NCBI GenBank assembly: GCA_035495435.1 | Contig: DATJFV010000019.1 | Location: 1-25,684, forward strand | Direction: 5' to 3' | DNA: 25,684 nucleotides | From: JBDSKH01 sp035495435 | GTDB taxonomy: Bacteria > Actinomycetota > Actinomycetes > Actinomycetales > Microbacteriaceae | In this document: piece by piece, positions 22,148 through 25,684 of the stretch | Numbering within the stretch: the stretch's first letter is position 1 | Layout: each line of letters begins with the position of its first letter | Position numbers and translations under genes: made by a program | The notes under the pieces: model-generated | What the model was told of the DNA's origin: nothing | The model's database searches: none | The model's input: the letters and a program-made list of their open reading frames with translations, nothing else

Positions 22148-22185
22148 GAGTCAAGAAGTCCGACCATCGAGGCTAGATTCGTGGG

Positions 22186-22827
22186 ATGAGCGATTCTCCG
22201 AAGCGGGAGGGCCAGCCGCCCGTCTTCTGGATCGGCGTCGGCGCCGCAATCCTTGCCCTCGGACTGCTGATCACCCGGATCGCGATGTTCGGCGGGCAGG
22301 GTGGCGCTGTAGCTCTGGGGATCGCGATCGGAATCGCTATCGTCGCCCTTGTCATCGTGTTCTTCGTCTGGAACGTACGCAGCGGCATCCGCAGTGTCGC
22401 TGAGGCGTTCCCGCACGCGATCCACATTCCGACCACCGTCGGAAGCGAGCTGGCCGCAGCAAGCAGACGGGTGGCGCAAGCGTTCGGCGACGACGACATC
22501 CGGATGAGCCCATCGACGTATGCCGCCCTGGCCATCGATTCCGAGGGCGTGCACGTCGCATCCGACCATTCGGCCGAATACGGTCTCATTCCCGCCGACC
22601 GCATCACGGTTGCGGGGTATGGCCGCTCGCTGCTCGGCTCTCGGATGATGACCAGCCTCGTTTTGCGCGTCACGACAGCGGATGGCGACCTCGAGTTCGC
22701 CTTCGCGCCCATGCGCTTGAAGGGGAACCCGGTCAAGCAGCTCAAACCGGACGAGTTCGCCGAGCTGTCGGCTGAGCTGACGAAGGCCTTGCGCGGCGAG
22801 CCGGTGTCGGCCGGCTGGAAGTACTGA
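22186..22827 (+). CDS. Two-helix membrane protein with a cytoplasmic PH-like domain, function unknown
   Basis: The 213-residue product has two membrane helices (about 13-32 and 41-63, AVALGIAIGIAIVALVIVFF). A soluble domain (about 75-210) has alternating strands (YAALAIDSEGVHVASD, ADRITVAGYG, SLVLRVTTADGDLEFAFAPM) that look like a bacterial PH-type fold. The ATG at 22186 follows TAGATT by 6 nt, so it is probably leaderless. Codon usage is a little less GC-biased than the left part of the window (gtagct, atcgcgatcggaatcgctatc), suggesting less conserved or acquired DNA. It lies 8 nt before the next gene and likely shares a transcript with it. Family not recognised. Confidence 0.75.
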   Translation: MSDSPKREGQPPVFWIGVGAAILALGLLITRIAMFGGQGGAVALGIAIGIAIVALVIVFFVWNVRSGIRSVAEAFPHAIHIPTTVGSELAAASRRVAQAFGDDDIRMSPSTYAALAIDSEGVHVASDHSAEYGLIPADRITVAGYGRSLLGSRMMTSLVLRVTTADGDLEFAFAPMRLKGNPVKQLKPDEFAELSAELTKALRGEPVSAGWKY

Positions 22828-22835
22828 GCCCGCGC

Positions 22836-23327
22836 ATGGCCGCTTCGAGCTTGCCCGCGGAGCTTGCGGAGCAGCTACAGCGCGTGCCCACAAGCGATGA
22901 CCGCGGGTTCCGTTACGCACCCTGCCAGGTGGTGCTGACGTCGGGTGAGATCCTGCCGCGGGTGTACGTGTCCGAGGAATCGGTGTACCTGCGCCACTGG
23001 GGCGAGGACAGCGGTCGCGCGATGATCGCCCTTGCCGATGTGGCATCCATCATCGAAAGCCCCGCGCGGCTGCCCGCCCGCCTCGCCGACGAGATCTACG
23101 CAGCCGGGGAATCGGGCATGGGCTACGCGATCTTCACCGTCCTGTTGCGTGACGGACGTTTGATCCCGTTCCTCACCGGCGACGCCGTGGACTTCCCCGA
23201 CTGGCCCGACGACGTCGACCCGCGCGACGCGGTCGCCGTCGAACCGCACGCGGGCCGCGAGTTCTTCGTCGAACCCGGCCACGGGCGACGGGACGCGCCC
23301 TACTCCTGGTGCCTCTACCGGGCCTGA
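22836..23327 (+). CDS. Hypothetical protein, function unknown
   Basis: The 163-residue soluble protein begins MAASSLPAELAEQLQRVPTS. It has strands such as FRYAPCQVVLTSGEILPRVYV and an acidic loop DFPDWPDDVDPRDAVAVE. Repeated aromatic residues and a basic end (GRRDAPYSWCLYRA) are visible, but no domain that I can name. The start is ATG 22836, 8 nt after the stop of the preceding membrane protein gene; no clear ribosome binding site is seen, so it may be translated by re-initiation. The two genes probably act together. Confidence 0.7.
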   Translation: MAASSLPAELAEQLQRVPTSDDRGFRYAPCQVVLTSGEILPRVYVSEESVYLRHWGEDSGRAMIALADVASIIESPARLPARLADEIYAAGESGMGYAIFTVLLRDGRLIPFLTGDAVDFPDWPDDVDPRDAVAVEPHAGREFFVEPGHGRRDAPYSWCLYRA

Positions 23328-23344
23328 CGCCGGCATCCGCCCAC

Positions 23345-23383
23345 GGGACCATGGTCCCTGGAGGCCACATACCCCCAGGGGTA
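23345..23383 (+). promoter_or_regulatory. Tandem palindromic operators upstream of the DUF2892 gene
   Basis: GGGACCATGGTCCC (23345-23358) is a perfect 14-bp palindrome. TACCCC-CA-GGGGTA (23370-23383) is a second inverted repeat, 11 nt further on. The latter resembles sites of CsoR/CstR-family repressors, whose targets often include DUF2892 genes. TACCTT at 23382-23387 may be the -10 box overlapped by the second site. No such regulator gene is in the window. Confidence 0.55.
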
Positions 23384-23412
23384 CCTTGGCGTTCTACCCG
23401 AAGGAGCACACC

Positions 23413-23631
23413 ATGGGCATCATCAAGTTTCTCGCCTCAACTGCCGGCCGCTGGACCCGCGGGGTCGCAGGGCTCGTTCTCGTCGTCGTCGGTGTCGTGC
23501 TGGGGGGCTGGTGGTGGATCCTGGCTGCGGTCGGGGCCGTGGTCTTCCTGGCCGGCGCCCTCGACTTCTGCATCTTCGCGCCCCTCCTGGGCAAGCCGTT
23601 CAGCGGCCGCAAGCTGCGCGCGTCGTTCTGA
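23413..23631 (+). CDS. DUF2892 (YgaP-like transmembrane) small membrane protein
   Basis: The 72-residue product starts at ATG 23413, 6 nt after AAGGAG. An N-terminal amphipathic stretch and two helices (about 18-34 and 36-52, GLVLVVVGVVLGGWWWILAA) are followed by DFCIFAPLLGKPFSGRKLR. The C-F-A-P-L-L-G-K pattern is typical of the DUF2892 family, found as a YgaP membrane module beside rhodanese and sulfur-stress genes. No rhodanese domain is present here. It is preceded by two palindromes that may be repressor sites. A role in sulfide or metal stress is inferred from family context only. Confidence 0.85.
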   Translation: MGIIKFLASTAGRWTRGVAGLVLVVVGVVLGGWWWILAAVGAVVFLAGALDFCIFAPLLGKPFSGRKLRASF

Positions 23632-23672
23632 CGCCCGCAGCGCCCAGAGCCACGATGCCGTAGAACGGGCAC

Positions 23673-24206
23673 ATGGACGCCTTCATCGCGCCGCCCGCGC
23701 GGATCCCGTGGTACCTGCGCATCGGGCTGTGGATCGTGCGCCGGCGCACCGGGGCCGATCTACTGCCTCCGCGGTTGCTGGCCTGGTATCCGCGGGCGGC
23801 GATCGGGTCGGGCGTGCTCGAAGCGCTCGTGGCACACCGGGACGGCGCCCTGAGCGAGCGCATCCTCAAGATGGTGCGGATGGCGGTGTCGTTCACCGCG
23901 AGCTGCCCGTTCTGCATCGGGATGAACTCTGAGGGGTGGGAGGCGCTGCTCACTCCAGACGAGCTCGCCGCCGTCCAGGGCGCGACGGCACTCGATTCCG
24001 TGCCGACGCTGGACGCCCGCGAGCGGCTCGCGATCGAGTACGCGCGGATGGCGTCGAGCACGCCGCTCGCATTCACCCCCGAGTTCGGTGAGCGACTGAC
24101 CGCGACGTTCACCGAGCGCGAGATCGTGGTGCTCGCCACGACCTCCGCTCAGGTGAACTACTGGGCGCGCCTCATCCAGGCGCTCGGGGCCCCGCCGCAG
24201 GGCTGA
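23673..24206 (+). CDS. Carboxymuconolactone decarboxylase/AhpD-like protein with a CxxC motif
   Basis: The 177-residue all-helical protein contains VSFTASCPFCIGMNSEGW with C78 and C81, the CxxC of the AhpD-like superfamily. The third conserved position, usually His after three residues, is Asn (N85) here. The later FTEREIVVLATTSAQVNYWARLIQAL is the family's second conserved helix. Relatives are peroxidase-like or carboxymuconolactone decarboxylases; with a CxxC a thiol-based redox role is more likely. The ATG at 23673 follows TAGAAC by 6 nt (leaderless). Its 3' end faces msrA across a strong hairpin. Confidence 0.88.
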   Translation: MDAFIAPPARIPWYLRIGLWIVRRRTGADLLPPRLLAWYPRAAIGSGVLEALVAHRDGALSERILKMVRMAVSFTASCPFCIGMNSEGWEALLTPDELAAVQGATALDSVPTLDARERLAIEYARMASSTPLAFTPEFGERLTATFTEREIVVLATTSAQVNYWARLIQALGAPPQG

Positions 24207-24220
24207 CGCGCGCACACGAT

Positions 24221-24277
24221 CTCCACAAAAAGAGGGTCTCGGGCGCACCAGGCACCCGAGACCCCGATTCCGTGGAG
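24221..24277 (-). terminator. Terminator between msrA and the CxxC protein gene
   Basis: GGGTCTCGGG (24234-24243) pairs perfectly over 10 bp with CCCGAGACCC (24255-24264). The outer arms CTCCAC (24221-24226) and GTGGAG (24272-24277) also match. On the minus strand TCTTTTTG follows the stem, so it is a proper intrinsic terminator for msrA; it may also stop the plus-strand gene. Confidence 0.9.
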
Positions 24278-24282
24278 TTTCT

Positions 24283-24795
24283 TTACGCCGGCTGCTCCGC
24301 GCGGTGCGGCAGCTTCCAGTTGGGCCGCACGAAGTGGCAGGTGTACCCGTTGGGGTACTTCTCCAGGTAGTCCTGGTGCTCATCCTCGGCCTCCCAGAAG
24401 TCGCCGGCCGGCTCGACCTCGGTCACGACCTTGCCGGGCCACAGACCCGACGCGTCCACATCGGCGATAGTGTCGAGCGCGACGCGCTTCTGCTCATCGG
24501 AGGTGTAGAAGATCGCCGAGCGGTAGCTGCGGCCGATGTCGTTGCCCTGCCGGTCCTTCGTCGACGGGTCGTGGATCTGGAAGAAGAACTCCAGCAGGTC
24601 GCGGTACGAGATCTGCGACGGGTCGAACACGATCTCCACCGCCTCGGCGTGGTCGCCGTGGTTGCGGTAGGTCGCATTCGGGGTGTCGCCGCCGGAGTAC
24701 CCGACGCGAGTCGAAATCACGCCCGGACGGCGCCGCAGCAGCTGCTGGGCGCCCCAGAAGCATCCGCCCGCCAGAATCGCGGTCTCAGTCGCCAT
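24283..24795 (-). CDS. msrA: Peptide methionine-S-sulfoxide reductase MsrA
   Basis: A 170-residue enzyme that reduces the S-form of methionine sulfoxide. The catalytic GCFWG motif (residues 11-15, C12) is in AILAGGCFWGAQQLLRRRPG. GYSGGDTPNATYRNHGDHAE and FFQIHDPSTKDRQGNDIG are family blocks, and YRSAIFY follows. A second cysteine in YTCHFVRP may be the resolving residue. I chose ATG 24795 since AGGAGG lies 7 nt upstream; the GTG at 24801 is too close to it. It follows msrB, whose stop lies 2 nt upstream of the chosen ATG, so the genes are one operon. Confidence 0.96.
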   Translation of the reverse strand: MATETAILAGGCFWGAQQLLRRRPGVISTRVGYSGGDTPNATYRNHGDHAEAVEIVFDPSQISYRDLLEFFFQIHDPSTKDRQGNDIGRSYRSAIFYTSDEQKRVALDTIADVDASGLWPGKVVTEVEPAGDFWEAEDEHQDYLEKYPNGYTCHFVRPNWKLPHRAEQPA

Positions 24796-24797
24796 GA

Positions 24798-25262
<465 letters not shown>

Positions 25263-25365
25263 GGGAGGTCTCTCCTAGCGGGCCGCTGGCTGCGGCCGTC
25301 ACGTTCTACAACATCCGGATGCTGCGGAAAGTTCCCGAGATCCGCCCGCCTCCCGCTCGCCGGCG

Positions 25366-25684
25366 CTACACCCGCTGCTGGAACCGCAACGCGTTGCCCG
25401 CCGGGTCGCGGAAGGCGCAGTCGCGCACGCCCCAGAACTGGTCCATCGGCTCTTGCAGCACCTCGGCGCCGGCGGCGCGGAGCTTCTCGAACGTGGCGTC
25501 GACATCGTCGGTGGCGAATAGGATGCGGCCGAGGATGCCCTTCGCGAGCAGGTCGCCCATCACCTCGCGGTCGGCGGGGGCGCCACCCGCCCCGACCGAC
25601 TCCAGCACGACCGAGACGTCGGGCTGGGCCGGGTTGGTGAGGGTGATCCAGTGCATGCCCTCGAGCTCGACATCCTGCTGCACC
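25366..25684 (-). CDS. VOC-superfamily (glyoxalase/bleomycin-resistance-like) protein, partial
   Basis: The last 106 codons lie in the window; the N-terminus is beyond the right edge. GMHWITLTNPAQPDVSVVLE, ILFATDDVDATFEKLRAAGA and GVRDCAFRDPAGNALRF form the second half of a VOC fold (beta-alpha-beta-beta-beta) with the usual FRDPAGN end motif. VOC proteins bind metals or small molecules and include glyoxalases, dioxygenases and antibiotic-binding proteins. The metal-ligand set cannot be checked without the N-terminal half. It is upstream of msrB on the same strand, about 100 nt away. Confidence 0.88.
   Translation of the reverse strand, partial: VQQDVELEGMHWITLTNPAQPDVSVVLESVGAGGAPADREVMGDLLAKGILGRILFATDDVDATFEKLRAAGAEVLQEPMDQFWGVRDCAFRDPAGNALRFQQRV

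Noticed and set aside
22045..23046. 333-residue minus-strand frame across the palindrome and hypothetical genes
   Set aside because: Basic low-complexity composition, no ribosome binding site, and it opposes two better-supported genes.

Overview
The window is high-GC DNA (roughly 70% by eye) with the gene content of a Gram-positive actinobacterium. CarD, a SenX3/RegX3-type phosphate two-component system, a GlnR-type orphan regulator, polyphosphate kinase, a MutT1-type Nudix/phosphatase fusion and a SigK/RskA/DipZ/MPT83 cluster all point there. Many start codons sit 6-7 nt behind a TANNNT box with no ribosome binding site, the usual sign of leaderless actinobacterial mRNAs. I infer Microbacteriaceae (Microbacterium-like), but no rRNA is present to prove it.

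Layout. 1-710: start of ispD and carD (minus). 815-1354: lipoprotein. 1377-4046: regX3-senX3 (minus) divergent from phoU (plus). 4102-8466: a housekeeping block with a small membrane protein, a beta-propeller-like hypothetical, gpmA, a methyltransferase, ygfZ, a nitrobindin-like protein, a 36-residue membrane microprotein and an 87-residue membrane protein. 8512-12340: glnR, ppk, mutT1. 12343-16487: a three-unit PHO box and pstS-pstC-pstA-pstB with a large hairpin between pstS and pstC. 16495-20500: rskA, sigK and dipZ (minus) with a divergent mpt83/mpt70-like fasciclin lipoprotein. 20686-21896: two conserved hypotheticals. 21953-22025: tRNA-Lys(TTT). 22059-22147: an imperfect palindromic element. 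22186-24206: less conserved genes (two hypotheticals, a DUF2892 protein behind tandem palindromes, a CxxC carboxymuconolactone-decarboxylase-like protein). 24283-25684: msrB-msrA and a partial VOC protein.

How they work together. About half of the window is a phosphate-homeostasis region: sensing (SenX3/RegX3, PhoU), uptake (PstSCAB) and storage (Ppk), with PHO-box-like 11-nt repeats before pstS and, less clearly, before phoU and ppk. The second theme is an extracytoplasmic thiol/fasciclin module. The ECF factor SigK and its membrane anti-sigma RskA sit next to the thiol-disulfide protein DipZ and an MPT83-like lipoprotein. All three candidate promoters there share a CCANCN-N15-CCGAAW layout, so the cluster looks like a compact self-regulated SigK regulon. 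Methionine sulfoxide reductases at the right end add a redox-repair function.

No CRISPR array, insertion sequence, prophage or rRNA was seen. No stretch over 300 bases lacks a gene.
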